A stretch of DNA of 41,794 nucleotides, taken from positions 1 to 41,794 of the forward strand of contig JAFQCT010000011.1 of the NCBI GenBank assembly GCA_017399405.1. The letters run 5' to 3'. The position numbers and the translations under genes are program-made. This stretch comes from Clostridia bacterium. GTDB lineage: Bacteria > Bacillota > Clostridia > Oscillospirales > Acutalibacteraceae. The notes under the pieces were generated by a model, which was given only the letters and a program-made list of their open reading frames with translations, was not told where the DNA came from and ran no database searches. This document shows, piece after piece, positions 25,488 through 35,431 of the stretch. Within the stretch, counting starts at the first letter, position 1, and each line of letters begins with the position of its first letter.

Positions 25488-25984
25488 CAGATGTCCTCTT
25501 CTCTGAAACTAATATTCAATCCATCACGGTTCATCTTAACTTTTGTGTATTTAACTCCCGCAGCATCAAACATTCTGCGTGATTCACGATTGTTAAGACT
25601 ATCTTTGTATTTGTCTGAAAGGAACATAACTTCTTTGATGCCACTTTGAATAATTGCCTTTGCACATTCGTTGCAAGGAAAGAGTGCTACATAAATTTTG
25701 CAACCGTTTAAGTTTCTGCCACCGTTGTTAAGAATTGCATTAAGTTCAGCGTGGCAAACATAAGGGTATTTTGTGTCAAATTCGTCACCGGTTCTGTCCC
25801 AAGGGAATTCGTCATCATCACAACCGTGTGGGAATCCGTTGTAACCAACTGACATAATCTTGTTGTTATTGTCAACAATGCAAGCACCAACCTGTGTGCT
25901 TGGGTCCTTACTTCTTCTTGCAGAAAGAAGTGCAATCCCCATAAAATATTCGTCCCAACTAATGTAATCTTCTCTTTTAGCCAT
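25487..25984 (-). CDS. comEB: Deoxycytidylate (dCMP) deaminase
   Basis: A 165-residue zinc enzyme converting dCMP to dUMP for thymidylate synthesis. Motifs: His78-Ala-Glu80 and Pro103-Cys104-x2-Cys107, the cytidine deaminase zinc site, plus the N-terminal [11 protein letters not shown] typical of ComEB. It overlaps the end of rarA by 8 bases and touches yfbR, so the three are coupled. Confidence 0.94.
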   Translation of the reverse strand: MAKREDYISWDEYFMGIALLSARRSKDPSTQVGACIVDNNNKIMSVGYNGFPHGCDDDEFPWDRTGDEFDTKYPYVCHAELNAILNNGGRNLNGCKIYVALFPCNECAKAIIQSGIKEVMFLSDKYKDSLNNRESRRMFDAAGVKYTKVKMNRDGLNISFREEDI

Positions 25985-27254
25985 TTCCTTTTTCTCCTTT
26001 TACTTTATCCCAATATGCTTTGGCGGTTTGTTCATTTTTGTTGTCGCCAAACTCATAATATTTTTTATTTTTAATAGCATCGGGTAAATACTGTTGTTTT
26101 ACCCAACGGTTAGGGTAGTCGTGAGGGTACAAGTAATTTTGACCTTTCACTTCTGCATCTTCACCGTCAAAATGCTTATTTTGCAACTGTCTTGGTATTT
26201 TCCCGTAATTGCCTTTTCGCACATCATCTAATGCTGCAAAAATACCATCGTGAGCAGTATTTGATTTTGGGCTTGTAGCCACTAAAACTACTGCATCACC
26301 TAAAGGAATTGCTGCCTCAGGCATACCAACTTGCATTGCAATATCACAAGCAGATTTCACAATAGGTAAAATCTGTGGGTAGGCAAGTCCAACATCTTCA
26401 CTTGCACAAACAAGAAGTCTGCGGATTGCAGAAACCATATCTCCTGCCTCAAGTAACCTTGCAAGATAATGAAGTGCTGCATCAGGGTCACTGCCTCGCA
26501 TACTTTTTTGATAAGCCGAAAGAATATCGTAATGCTCATCACCGAATTTATCATAACGGAAAGTGTTTTTCATTGTAAGACTTCCCGTATTTTCAAGGGT
26601 GATTACACGCTTACCGTCTGTGATACTTGCAGAAAGCACACAAAGTTCAACGAAATTAAGGGATTTTCGCACATCACCGCCACAAGCGGTTGCAATATGC
26701 TCACAAACACCGTCTTCAATTTCTAATTTTATTCCTGTTTCTTCTTCAAGGAATTTGAATCCACGCTGAATGTTAGGAATAATATCTTCAGGTGTAACTG
26801 ATTTGAATTCAAAAACAGTACAACGGGAAAGCACCGCCGAGTAAATGTAAAAATACGGATTTTCAGTAGTTGACGCAATAAGTGTAATCTGTCCGCTTTC
26901 AATGTATTCAAGTAAACTTTGTTGTTGCTTTTTGTTGAAATATTGAATCTCATCAAGATACAATAAAATGCCATTAGGTGCTGCAAAAGTGTCAAGTTCA
27001 CTTACAATTGCTTTAATATCAGCAGTACTTGCATTTGTACCGTTAATGTGGTGGAGTTTGCGATTTGTATTTTTCGCAATAATACGGGCAAGTGTAGTTT
27101 TGCCTGTGCCTGACGGACCGTAAAATATTAAATTTGGAAGATACCCTGACTCAACAATGTTGCGTAAAGGCATATTTTCACCTAAAAGGTGGCGTTGCCC
27201 AACCATATCGTCAATGGTTTGTGGGCGAAGTCGGTCTGCTAAAGGTGTTGACAT
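25977..27254 (-). CDS. rarA: Replication-associated recombination protein A (RarA/MgsA)
   Basis: A 425-residue AAA+ ATPase related to clamp-loader subunits that acts at stalled replication forks. It has [14 protein letters not shown] at the start, Walker A GPSGTGKT (46-53), Walker B LYLDEI, sensor segment TTENPYF, and the C-terminal tetramerisation region with [18 protein letters not shown]. It begins 4 bases after the HAD phosphatase gene. Length and all motifs are standard. Confidence 0.95.
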   Translation of the reverse strand: MSTPLADRLRPQTIDDMVGQRHLLGENMPLRNIVESGYLPNLIFYGPSGTGKTTLARIIAKNTNRKLHHINGTNASTADIKAIVSELDTFAAPNGILLYLDEIQYFNKKQQQSLLEYIESGQITLIASTTENPYFYIYSAVLSRCTVFEFKSVTPEDIIPNIQRGFKFLEEETGIKLEIEDGVCEHIATACGGDVRKSLNFVELCVLSASITDGKRVITLENTGSLTMKNTFRYDKFGDEHYDILSAYQKSMRGSDPDAALHYLARLLEAGDMVSAIRRLLVCASEDVGLAYPQILPIVKSACDIAMQVGMPEAAIPLGDAVVLVATSPKSNTAHDGIFAALDDVRKGNYGKIPRQLQNKHFDGEDAEVKGQNYLYPHDYPNRWVKQQYLPDAIKNKKYYEFGDNKNEQTAKAYWDKVKGEKGNG

Positions 27255-27258
27255 ATTT

Positions 27259-27906
27259 TCACTTCACTATATCTAAAATTTCTTCTGCTTTATCCACAAT
27301 ATATTCGGCTTTGTACTCTTTGAAATCTTCAATAGTTCCAAACCCATAAGTAACCGCACAGCAAGGAATACCAACCTGATGTGCACCGTCAATATCAAAC
27401 TTGGTGTCACCAATCATAAGGGTATTATCAAGACTTGCACCAATGTTTTTCATAGCGTTCTCAATAACTGTAGCTTTGCTTTCGCTTGTGTTGTCAAACT
27501 CTGTGCCACCAAGAAAATCAAAATATTTTTTAATATCAAGATTTTCGCAAATCTGGTCAATAAAATGCAAGGGCTTTGAAGACGCTGTTGCAAGAATATA
27601 GCCTTGCTCTTTAAGGGCTTTAAGAGTTTCTTTAACGCCATCATAAAGACAACTTTCAAGATAACCCTTTACTCTGTATCTTTCACGGTATTTGTCAGTC
27701 ATTTCCCAAGCGTGTTTATCGTCAAATCCACAATATACAGTAAAGCTGTGATAAAGTGGCGGGCCTATGAATTTTTTTAACAAATCAAGTGACGGTGTAC
27801 CGTGGCCATAACTTTCAAAAGCGTAAGTAAGACTTTTGAAAATGCCTTCTGACGAGTCAGTAAGTGTACCATCAAAATCAAATAAAATGTATTTGTAATT
27901 ACTCAT
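27259..27906 (-). CDS. HAD-family phosphatase, phosphoglycolate phosphatase-like
   Basis: A 215-residue HAD hydrolase. The nucleophile pair is Asp10/Asp12 in FDFDGTLTDS; the Thr/Ser motif lies in ATASSKP and the acidic motif in IGDTKFDIDGA. A helical cap follows motif I. Similar to Gph/PpaX, so phosphoglycolate or pyrophosphate are possible substrates, not decidable here. It overlaps the end of the epimerase gene by 8 bases. Confidence 0.87.
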   Translation of the reverse strand: MSNYKYILFDFDGTLTDSSEGIFKSLTYAFESYGHGTPSLDLLKKFIGPPLYHSFTVYCGFDDKHAWEMTDKYRERYRVKGYLESCLYDGVKETLKALKEQGYILATASSKPLHFIDQICENLDIKKYFDFLGGTEFDNTSESKATVIENAMKNIGASLDNTLMIGDTKFDIDGAHQVGIPCCAVTYGFGTIEDFKEYKAEYIVDKAEEILDIVK

Positions 27907-28744
27907 TTACTATTATTTCATACTCCTTGTACCATTTTTCACCGATTTCAAGTGCGTTTGACCATTCTCTTTCGGTAATGTCACCATTAAAGTCTTCTGC
28001 ATCGCATCTGCCAAACCAAGGTTCAATGCACACAAAAGGTGCGTTTTTCTTTGTTGGTGACCATATTCCGAAAAGAGGGGCGTCAAATTTAACTGTTATA
28101 TATTCTTTGTCGTTATCAACAAGACTTACTTCTGTAACATTACTGTTTTCAATGATAAGTGCATCGTTGTCAAAAATACTGTCGTGAAGCACAAACTCAC
28201 TTTCTACATCATATTTCTTTGGGGTATAAAGTCCGTCAGCATTGACAAGACTGTATTTAAGGTTTTCGCTGTTCATTGTGAGAACTGTTTTACTTTTTTC
28301 GCAGTAAAATGCAGGGTGTGCACCAATTGAAAAGTAAATTTTTTTGTTATCGGTATTTTGCACTTCCCAACCAACAATTATTTTGTTGTCAACAAGTTGG
28401 AAGGTGCAGGTAAGACGAAAATTAAAAGGATACACCTCAAGAGTTTTGTGATTGCTTTCTAAAATAAAGGTTAATTTGTTGCTTGTTTTTTTAGCTATAA
28501 CAAATTCCATATCTCTTGCAAAACCATGCTGACCAAGTGAATACTCTTTGCCCTCATAAGTAGTTTTACCCTTTTTGTATTTGCCAACTACAGGAAATAA
28601 AACAGGACTTTTTCTGCCCCAATATTCAGGGTCACCTTGCCATAACATTTCTTTATTTTCTTTTTTGTTTATGATTGAAGACAACTCAGCACCGTGAGTA
28701 TCAACGCTGATTGCTAAATAATCATTTTCAAGATGAAAACGCAT
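27899..28744 (-). CDS. Aldose 1-epimerase family protein (LacX-like)
   Basis: A 281-residue galactose-mutarotase-fold protein. Recognisable parts are DTHGAELSSI, GRKSPVLFPVVG, GQHGFARDMEF and SIGAHPAFYC with the catalytic-type His. LacX-type members are cytoplasmic and of uncertain substrate. The ATG at 28744 has GGCGGTG 6 bases upstream; the in-frame GTG at 28753 lies within that site. It is the first gene after the sigma-A promoter at 28786-28814. Confidence 0.86.
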   Translation of the reverse strand: MRFHLENDYLAISVDTHGAELSSIINKKENKEMLWQGDPEYWGRKSPVLFPVVGKYKKGKTTYEGKEYSLGQHGFARDMEFVIAKKTSNKLTFILESNHKTLEVYPFNFRLTCTFQLVDNKIIVGWEVQNTDNKKIYFSIGAHPAFYCEKSKTVLTMNSENLKYSLVNADGLYTPKKYDVESEFVLHDSIFDNDALIIENSNVTEVSLVDNDKEYITVKFDAPLFGIWSPTKKNAPFVCIEPWFGRCDAEDFNGDITEREWSNALEIGEKWYKEYEIIVNE

Positions 28745-28785
28745 AAAAAACACCGCCGTTATTTCAAGTAAAGCATAATCAATTT

Positions 28786-28814
28786 ATTATACAATAAAAA
28801 ACAATTTTATTCAA
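28786..28814 (-). promoter_or_regulatory. Sigma-A promoter of the epimerase-HAD-rarA-comEB-yfbR operon
   Basis: On the minus strand TTGAAT (28809-28814) and TATAAT (28786-28791) are exactly 17 bases apart, about 35 bases before the epimerase start. Confidence 0.75.
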
Positions 28815-28903
28815 CTAATTTTGACTATATTTAATACCATAAATAGTGATTTTTTCAAAAATTAAAAAAATATTAAAAAACTCTTTTATTTTGTAAAAAA
28901 TAG

Positions 28904-28912
28904 TGTTATACT
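28904..28912 (+). promoter_or_regulatory. Candidate murA promoter (extended -10)
   Basis: TGT followed by TATACT. The -35 region is T-rich with no clear hexamer. An inverted repeat TTGAGCA/TGCTCAA (28923-28940) lies where the transcript would begin. Confidence 0.45.
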
Positions 28913-29005
28913 ATTAAAGGATTTTGAGCATTTTTGCTCAATTGTGTAAAAATCGAGTTTTTTCTGGTATTTTCAACTATATGTTGTATTGGGGGGAATA
29001 AGTCC

Positions 29006-30304
29006 TTGGAAAAAATCATAGTAAACGGTGGCAACAGATTAACAGGCGAAGTTGAAATAAGCGGTGCTAAAAATGCTGTCGTTGCGATAATTCCGGCGAC
29101 AATTCTCGCTGAGGGCGTTTGCAGAATTGAAAACATCCCTAATATCAGTGATGTTTCTGCAATGATTAAAATTTTACGCTCTCTTGGTGCAGAAATTAAA
29201 ATGATAAATAAGAGTACACTTGAAATTGATACTTCTTGTGTGCGTACAAATATTGTTGGTCACGACTTGTCAAAACTTATGCGTGCTTCTTACTATTTTA
29301 TCGGTGTTCTTCTTGGCCGATTTAATCACGCAAAAGTTGCAATGCCGGGTGGTTGTGCTTTGGGTGTAGGTGTTCGTCCTATTGACCAGCACATTAAGGG
29401 CTTTGAGGCTATTGGTGCTAAAGTTGTTATGGAAGAAAACGCCATGGTTGACGCCCGTGCCGAAACACTTCTTGGCACTTCAGTTTATTTTGATGTGGTG
29501 TCAGTTGGGGCTACAATCAATCTTATGTTGGCGGCAGTTAAGGCAAAGGGTCTGACAATTATTGAAAATGCTGCAAAAGAACCACACATTGTTGACCTTG
29601 CAAACTTCTTGAACTCTATGGGTGCTGATGTTCGCGGTGCAGGTACTGATGTTATTAAAATTCACGGGGTGGACAAGCTTCACGGTTGTGAATACGCAAT
29701 TATCCCTGACCAGATTGAAGCGGGAACATATATGGTAGCGGCAGCGGCAACACAAGGCGATGTGCTTGTTAAAAATGTTATCCCTAAGCATCTTGAGTCA
29801 ATTACTGCAAAACTTATTGAATGTGGTGTAGTTGTTGAAGAATATGACGATTCAATTCGTGTATTCTCTGACTGCAGACCAAATCATTGTAGCGTTAAAA
29901 CTCATCCTCATCCCGGTTTCCCAACAGATATGCAACCTCAGTTTGCAACACTTTTAACAGTTGCAAGGGGTGATAGTATGGTTAGTGAGAGCGTGTGGGA
30001 TAATCGTTTTCGTTATACTGAACAACTTGCCCGTATGGGTGCTAACATTTCGGTTGACGGTAAATCTGCATTTATTAAGGGTGTTGACAAACTTCACGGT
30101 GCTCCCGTTATTGCAAATGACCTTCGTGCAGGTGCGGCAATGGTTATTGCAGGACTTATGGCACAAGGTACTACTGAAATTGAAGAAATTCATCACATTC
30201 AGCGTGGTTATGATAATATAATTGAAAAGTTACGCAGTTTAGGTGCGGATATTGAGTTAAGAACAGTTCCTGATGACGAAAAAACCGTATTAAGCGTAGG
30301 TTAA
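29006..30304 (+). CDS. murA: UDP-N-acetylglucosamine 1-carboxyvinyltransferase
   Basis: This is the first committed enzyme of peptidoglycan synthesis, joining phosphoenolpyruvate to UDP-GlcNAc. The 432-residue protein has Lys22-Asn23 (GAKNA), [14 protein letters not shown], the active-site Cys117 in MPGGCALG, and a late HIQRGYDNI segment. The TTG at 29006 is preferred because GGGGGGAA sits 7 bases upstream and it gives the family's standard N-terminus; the frame opening at 28934 would add 24 unrelated residues. It heads the walJ-rlmH cluster but is separated by its own terminator. Confidence 0.95.
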   Translation: MEKIIVNGGNRLTGEVEISGAKNAVVAIIPATILAEGVCRIENIPNISDVSAMIKILRSLGAEIKMINKSTLEIDTSCVRTNIVGHDLSKLMRASYYFIGVLLGRFNHAKVAMPGGCALGVGVRPIDQHIKGFEAIGAKVVMEENAMVDARAETLLGTSVYFDVVSVGATINLMLAAVKAKGLTIIENAAKEPHIVDLANFLNSMGADVRGAGTDVIKIHGVDKLHGCEYAIIPDQIEAGTYMVAAAATQGDVLVKNVIPKHLESITAKLIECGVVVEEYDDSIRVFSDCRPNHCSVKTHPHPGFPTDMQPQFATLLTVARGDSMVSESVWDNRFRYTEQLARMGANISVDGKSAFIKGVDKLHGAPVIANDLRAGAAMVIAGLMAQGTTEIEEIHHIQRGYDNIIEKLRSLGADIELRTVPDDEKTVLSVG

Positions 30305-30311
30305 AAATGTT

Positions 30312-30339
30312 AAGGGATGGTTATTTACCGTCCCTTTTT
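30312..30339 (+). terminator. murA terminator
   Basis: Stem AAGGGATGGT/ACCGTCCCTT with one internal mismatch, followed by TTTTTG. Confidence 0.8.
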
Positions 30340-30366
30340 GTTTAATATATAATTTGGAGAATAATT

Positions 30367-31158
30367 ATGGCGAAGTTTTGTCCCTTGTTTTCATCTTCAA
30401 CGGGGAATTCAATATATATAAACGGTGGTAATGATTCTGTACTTATTGACATTGGTATGGTCAACAAGCAAATGGAACAGTCACTTTGGAGTATTGGTGT
30501 TGACGCTGATTCTATCCGCAATATTTTCATTACCCACGAACATTCTGACCATGTAAAAGGGTTAAAAGTTTTTTCAAAAAAGCATAAAGCAAGAGTTTTT
30601 ATGACTGCGGGTACATACGAGGCACTTACAAAAACCGACGCACTTGACAATGTTGATGAGTGTAAAATAATCACGCCTGACGGTGTTGATGTAGGTTGTA
30701 TGCATATTAAACCTTTTGCGATTTCTCACGACTGTATTGAGCCTTGCGGTTATACAGTCCAGTTGGCAAATGGCAGAAAAATTGCCATTGCAACTGACTT
30801 AGGAATTATGACGGATACTGTTATGAACGCACTTAAAGGTGCTGACCTTGTAATGCTTGAGTCAAATCACGATGTGAATATGCTTCAATGTGGCGGTTAT
30901 CCATATATGCTTAAAAGAAGAATCTTAGGCGTTAAAGGACACCTTTCAAATGACGCTTGTGCCGAGGCACTTACCAAGCTTGTTAAAAGCGGAACAACAA
31001 GAATTTTCTTAGGCCATTTAAGTCGCGAAAACAATGTGCCACAACTTGCCTACCAGACAAGCGTTTCTGCGTTAGAAATGGCAGGGGCACACGAAGGTGA
31101 CGATTATTTTATCCGCGTGGCAAAGCCTATATGGGATGAAAAGGCGTTGATATTATGA
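30367..31158 (+). CDS. walJ: Metallo-beta-lactamase-fold protein WalJ/YycJ
   Basis: A 263-residue metal-dependent hydrolase, probably a nuclease-like member. It starts FCPLFSSSTGNSIYINGGND, has the metal motif THEHSDH, then AISHDCIEPCGYTV, ATDLG and LESNHD. In Bacillus it belongs to the walRKHIJ locus and has been linked to coordination of cell division with DNA replication. The next gene rlmH overlaps by 4 bases, as in related genomes. The ATG follows GGAG. Confidence 0.9.
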   Translation: MAKFCPLFSSSTGNSIYINGGNDSVLIDIGMVNKQMEQSLWSIGVDADSIRNIFITHEHSDHVKGLKVFSKKHKARVFMTAGTYEALTKTDALDNVDECKIITPDGVDVGCMHIKPFAISHDCIEPCGYTVQLANGRKIAIATDLGIMTDTVMNALKGADLVMLESNHDVNMLQCGGYPYMLKRRILGVKGHLSNDACAEALTKLVKSGTTRIFLGHLSRENNVPQLAYQTSVSALEMAGAHEGDDYFIRVAKPIWDEKALIL

Positions 31159-31637
31159 TGAATATAAATTTTATAGTTTTAGGCAAACTTAAAGAGAAAT
31201 ATATGAAAGATTTTTCGGCAGAATACGAAAAAAGACTTTCGGGTTATTGCAAACTGACTGTTACTGAACTTGAACCTGTAAAACTTTCTGATAATCCGTC
31301 AGAACAAGAAATCAAAAACGCTCTTGCAAAAGAAACACAGATGATTAAGGCAAAAATTCCTAAAAACTCGTTTGTTTTTTCAATGTGTATTGAGGGCAAA
31401 CAGATGTCAAGTGAAGAACTTTCAAAAAAACTTGAAGATATAGCACTGACCGGGAAAAATAATATTACTTTTATAATTGGCAGTTCATTCGGACTTTCTG
31501 ACGAGATTAAACAGATGTCAGATTACAAGTTTTCAATGTCAAAAATGACATTTCCACATAAACTTGCAAGAATTATGCTAACAGAACAGGTTTACAGGGC
31601 TTTATCTATTACGAATAATGCTAAATATCATAAATAA
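31155..31637 (+). CDS. rlmH: 23S rRNA pseudouridine-1915 N3-methyltransferase
   Basis: A 160-residue SPOUT methyltransferase acting on the decoding-region helix 69 of mature ribosomes. The C-terminal knot is clear: ITFIIGSSFGLSDEIKQM, SMSKMTFPHKLARIMLTEQ and VYRALSITNNAKYHK. It overlaps walJ (ATGATG start inside the stop region). Confidence 0.96.
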   Translation: MMNINFIVLGKLKEKYMKDFSAEYEKRLSGYCKLTVTELEPVKLSDNPSEQEIKNALAKETQMIKAKIPKNSFVFSMCIEGKQMSSEELSKKLEDIALTGKNNITFIIGSSFGLSDEIKQMSDYKFSMSKMTFPHKLARIMLTEQVYRALSITNNAKYHK

Positions 31638-31665
31638 GCATAAAATTTATAAAAAACTAAAACTT

Positions 31666-31682
31666 TGTTATCACTTTGTTAA
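31666..31682 (+). promoter_or_regulatory. WalR-type box upstream of the response regulator
   Basis: TGTTAT-N5-TGTTAA is a full match to the published WalR consensus TGTWAH-N5-TGTWAH. It lies 52 bases before the regulator ATG and just upstream of a TATATT-like -10, so it would cover the -35 position. Autoregulation is inferred. Confidence 0.55.
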
Positions 31683-31733
31683 AAATTGAGGGTTATATTT
31701 TTAATATGGAAAATATTTGAGGAGGAATGTATT

Positions 31734-32429
31734 ATGCAAAAAGAGAAAATTTTAGTTGTTGATGACGACAAAAATATTTGCGACTTACTCAGAATGTACC
31801 TTGAAAAAGAAGGTTATGCAGTTGCAATGGCACACAACGGTATTGATGCTGTGAATGCCTTTAACGCAGGTAATCCCGACCTTATATTGCTTGATATTAT
31901 GCTTCCACAACTTGATGGCTGGCAGGTTTGTCGTGAAATCAGAAAGGTGAGCGAAGCACCAATTATTATGCTTACCGCAAAAGATGAAGTTTTTGATAAG
32001 GTTTTAGGTCTTGAACTTGGTGCTGACGACTATGTTACAAAACCTTTTGATACAAAAGAAATTGTTGCCCGTATAAAAGCGGTACTTCGTCGTACATCTA
32101 ATGTTAAAAGCAGTGATATTAAAGAAGTTCGTTATGACAAATTGTCAATTAACCTTACAAATTACGAATTGAAAGTTGATGGTGTAGTTGTTGATACTCC
32201 ACCAAAAGAACTTGAACTTATTTATCACCTTGCAAGTAATCCTGACAGAGTTTTCACACGCGACCAGTTACTTGACGATGTGTGGGGATTTGATTACTAT
32301 GGTGATAGCCGTACAGTAGATGTTCATATTAAGAGACTCCGTGATAAACTTAAAGGTGTTTCTCCTGAATGGGAACTTAAAACTATCTGGAGTGTAGGAT
32401 ACAGATTTGAAACACATGGCAAAAAATAA
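31734..32429 (+). CDS. OmpR-family response regulator (WalR/PhoP type)
   Basis: A 231-residue two-domain transcription regulator. The receiver has acidic pocket DDD, phosphoacceptor Asp54 (LLDIMLP), Thr81 and Lys103 (TKPF); the DNA-binding winged helix ends in SRTVDVHIKRLRDKL and TIWSVGYRFE. The ATG at 31734 has GAGGAGG upstream. It overlaps the kinase by 14 bases. The neighbours walJ, rlmH and htrA are those of the wal locus, which suggests control of cell-wall turnover, although the WalHI accessory genes are missing. Confidence 0.93.
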   Translation: MQKEKILVVDDDKNICDLLRMYLEKEGYAVAMAHNGIDAVNAFNAGNPDLILLDIMLPQLDGWQVCREIRKVSEAPIIMLTAKDEVFDKVLGLELGADDYVTKPFDTKEIVARIKAVLRRTSNVKSSDIKEVRYDKLSINLTNYELKVDGVVVDTPPKELELIYHLASNPDRVFTRDQLLDDVWGFDYYGDSRTVDVHIKRLRDKLKGVSPEWELKTIWSVGYRFETHGKK

Positions 32430-33942
32430 AGGGATTTTTAAGAAAAATTACAAAAAAATAGAACAGTTCTTTACACATTTACCCTTGTTTGCAAAATATC
32501 TTACAATTATGACAGCAATGATTCTTGTAAGTTATTTTGTTTTAGCATCTGCAATTACCGTGTTCCTTTCAACTCGCGTTTCAAGTGAAAAAGAAACACT
32601 TTTAACTGAAAATGTAAAGCAGAATGCGGGGTATTGTGAAAGACTTTTTGCAAGTTGTACTACGCAAGAAGAATTTAATAATTCATTGATTATTGTCTGC
32701 AATAACCTTGGTGTTACATCAAACGCCATTGACGCTGATGTGTTTTTCTGTAATACAGAAGGCAAGGTTATCCTTTGTAAAGAAGATTTTGTATATAGTT
32801 ATTCTCCTGACAGTAACGGGTGTATGCTTCATAAAGGCTATGAAATCCCCGAAGATATTATGTCGTCAGTTACAAAAGGCTATTTCTTCAGCAGCAGTAA
32901 GGTGCAAGGTCTCTTCAACGAAAGAACATTCCTTGCAGGTGCTCCCGTAAGAGTGGGTGGCACTGTTGTTGGCGTTGTTTTTGCGGCAACACCACTTGAA
33001 TCAAGCCTTAAAGAATATGCAGGCAGAATAATGAGTTTGTTCTTGTCATCGGCAATATTTGCGGCGGCACTTTCATTCCTTGTTGTTTACGCATTTACTG
33101 CAAAACTCACAAGACCTTTAAGACAAATGTCAAATGCTACAAAAGCCTATGCACAAGGGGATTTCAGCAAACGCGTTGTTGTGCGTGGTTCTGACGAATT
33201 TGCAGAATTGTGCCAAAATTTTAACAGAATGGCATCAGCTCTTTCAGTACTTGAATCTTCAAGACGCAGTTTCGTTGCCAATGTTTCTCACGAACTTAAA
33301 ACACCTATGACTACAATAGGCGGATTTATAGACGGTATGCTTGATGGTACAATCCCACCTGAAAAGCAAAGTGAATATTTGCAGATAGTTTCAAATGAAA
33401 CAAAGCGTCTTTCACGACTTGTAACATCAATGCTTAATCTTTCAAAGATTGAAGCAGGTGAGCTTGAACCGAAACACACAGATTTTGACCTTTCATCTTT
33501 GGTTGTTGATTGTTTGTTGAGTTTTGAGCAGGAAATCGAAAAGAAGAATATCGAAATTGCAGGGCTTGACACGCTTGGTCAGGTTAAAATACTTGCAGAC
33601 CGTGATATGCTTCATCAGGTAATTTATAACCTTGTTGATAACGCAGTTAAGTTTACAAACGAAAACGGAAAGATTACAGTTTCAGCAGGCGAGAGTAATC
33701 ACAATCAGTTGTTCTTATCAATTGAGAACACGGGTGAGGGCGTTTCTTCTGAAGAAATCGGTAAGATTTTTGAGCGTTTCTATAAAGTTGATAAATCAAG
33801 AAGTTATGATGTAAAGAGTGCAGGTCTCGGGCTTTACCTTTGCAAGACAATTGTTGAATTGCATGGTGGTCAAATTTACGCAGAAAGCGTAGAGGGACAG
33901 TTTACAAGATTTACAATAATTTTTGAAAATACTAATAAATAG
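32416..33942 (+). CDS. Sensor histidine kinase (WalK/PhoR type)
   Basis: A 508-residue membrane kinase. It has two membrane helices (about residues 29-51 and 205-227) flanking an extracellular sensor of about 150 residues, a HAMP linker (LTRPLRQMSNATKAYAQGDF), phosphoacceptor His292 in VSHELKTPM, and an ATPase domain with DNAVKF and GAGLGLYLC-type motifs. It lacks the cytoplasmic PAS domain of Bacillus WalK. The ATG at 32416 was chosen; a TTG at 32407 is also in frame and both have weak sites, as expected for a gene translated by coupling to its regulator. Confidence 0.92.
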   Translation: MAKNKGIFKKNYKKIEQFFTHLPLFAKYLTIMTAMILVSYFVLASAITVFLSTRVSSEKETLLTENVKQNAGYCERLFASCTTQEEFNNSLIIVCNNLGVTSNAIDADVFFCNTEGKVILCKEDFVYSYSPDSNGCMLHKGYEIPEDIMSSVTKGYFFSSSKVQGLFNERTFLAGAPVRVGGTVVGVVFAATPLESSLKEYAGRIMSLFLSSAIFAAALSFLVVYAFTAKLTRPLRQMSNATKAYAQGDFSKRVVVRGSDEFAELCQNFNRMASALSVLESSRRSFVANVSHELKTPMTTIGGFIDGMLDGTIPPEKQSEYLQIVSNETKRLSRLVTSMLNLSKIEAGELEPKHTDFDLSSLVVDCLLSFEQEIEKKNIEIAGLDTLGQVKILADRDMLHQVIYNLVDNAVKFTNENGKITVSAGESNHNQLFLSIENTGEGVSSEEIGKIFERFYKVDKSRSYDVKSAGLGLYLCKTIVELHGGQIYAESVEGQFTRFTIIFENTNK

Positions 33943-33953
33943 CGGAGGCCATT

Positions 33954-35384
33954 ATGGACCATAATTTTGAAAATAATGCGAACAATACAGAAAACACAAC
34001 AGAAAATACTACTTCTGTGCCTGTTACACCACCTACAAATAATACACAAAATACACCACCCGTAAGCAATCCGTATAACACCTATTATAGCGGTGGCCAG
34101 TATATGCCTTATGGTAGTTACAACAGACCCGTAACACCAAAACCTGAAGCACCTAAAAAATCTTCAAAAGGCAAAAAGACAGGACTTATTATTGCGGTTG
34201 TTATAATCTGCGTATGTTTCCTTATTTCTGTTGGTATTATTGTAGGCACACTTGTATCAGGTGGTTCTAATAACAAAAACACAGGTGACGATACCCAACT
34301 TAATCTTATTGAGGGTATTGTTGGCAACGAAGATGAAGTTGTAACTGACGGTGAAAAACTCTCTGCAAAACAAATTTATAAGAAAGTACACGAAAGTTCA
34401 GTAGGTATTTTGGTGTATTCAAGTAATCAACAAAGAGTTTATTCTGAAGGTACAGGAATTGTTATGAGTACAAACAGTGATAACACAGTAACATATATTA
34501 TTACTTGTGCTCATGTGATTGATGTGAAAAATCCTAAAATTATTGTGCAAACTGCTGACGGTACACAGTATGACGGTACTGTTGTAGGTGTTGATGCAAA
34601 AACTGATATAGGTGTTGTAAGAGTAAGTTCTACTGACCTTAAATCTGCCGAGTTTGCAGATTCTTCATCGGTTGAAGTTGGTGACACAGTTTATGCAATC
34701 GGCAACCCCGGTGGTATGCAGTTCTTCGGCTCATTTACAAATGGTATGGTTTCTGCAATAGGTCGCCCTGTTGACAGCCCTGTTGGTTATGAGGTTGCGT
34801 GTATTCAGCATACTGCACCAATCAACCCCGGTAATTCAGGTGGTGCACTTGTAAATGAATACGGTCAGGTAATCGGTATAAACTCATCAAAAATTGCATC
34901 AGAAGATTATGAGGGTATGGGATTCGCAGTGCCAAGTGCAACAGTTAAAGAAATTGTTGATGAGCTTATTAAAAACGGTGTTGTTACAAATCGTCCCGTA
35001 CTCGGTGTAAATGTAGCACTTTCAAGTCAAAGTCAAGTATATTCAATAATCGTTAAAGTTAATAATTTGCCAACAGGTTCAGTTATAATTGATACAATTA
35101 TGAATGGCAGCGACCTTAAAAACAAAGGCGTTAAAGAGGGCGATATGATTATTAAGGTCAATGGTGAAGATATGGAAACACAAGATGTGTTACTTGACGC
35201 TATTGAAAAATCGAAAGTCGGGGATACAATCACCCTTACAATCTGTCGTGTTGATTCGGAGTATAACATTTCAACTTTTGATGTTGATGTAAAACTTGTT
35301 GACGATTCAAGCGTTTCAGAACCTGAAACAGAAACACCTGAATATGATTTTGACTATGGTTTCAATTTCCCATTTGGTGAATAG
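33954..35384 (+). CDS. htrA: HtrA/DegP-type membrane serine protease
   Basis: A 476-residue envelope protease for damaged proteins. A disordered Asn/Thr/Pro-rich cytoplasmic start (1-75) leads to a membrane helix (77-100), then a trypsin-like domain with His187 (TCAHVID), Asp218 (KTDIG) and Ser295 (NPGNSGGAL), and a PDZ domain at about 350-450 (MNGSDLKNKGVKEGDMIIKV). The tail is acidic. It begins 11 bases after the kinase with GCGGAGG upstream and closes the wal-like operon at a strong terminator. Confidence 0.94.
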   Translation: MDHNFENNANNTENTTENTTSVPVTPPTNNTQNTPPVSNPYNTYYSGGQYMPYGSYNRPVTPKPEAPKKSSKGKKTGLIIAVVIICVCFLISVGIIVGTLVSGGSNNKNTGDDTQLNLIEGIVGNEDEVVTDGEKLSAKQIYKKVHESSVGILVYSSNQQRVYSEGTGIVMSTNSDNTVTYIITCAHVIDVKNPKIIVQTADGTQYDGTVVGVDAKTDIGVVRVSSTDLKSAEFADSSSVEVGDTVYAIGNPGGMQFFGSFTNGMVSAIGRPVDSPVGYEVACIQHTAPINPGNSGGALVNEYGQVIGINSSKIASEDYEGMGFAVPSATVKEIVDELIKNGVVTNRPVLGVNVALSSQSQVYSIIVKVNNLPTGSVIIDTIMNGSDLKNKGVKEGDMIIKVNGEDMETQDVLLDAIEKSKVGDTITLTICRVDSEYNISTFDVDVKLVDDSSVSEPETETPEYDFDYGFNFPFGE

Positions 35385-35395
35385 TTATAAAACAG

Positions 35396-35426
35396 AAAAC
35401 ACTCTTCGCTGTGGAAGAGTGTTTTT
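35396..35426 (+). terminator. htrA terminator
   Basis: Eleven-base stem AAAACACTCTTC/GAAGAGTGTTTT with a 6-base loop and following T run. Confidence 0.88.
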
Positions 35427-35431
35427 GCTTT

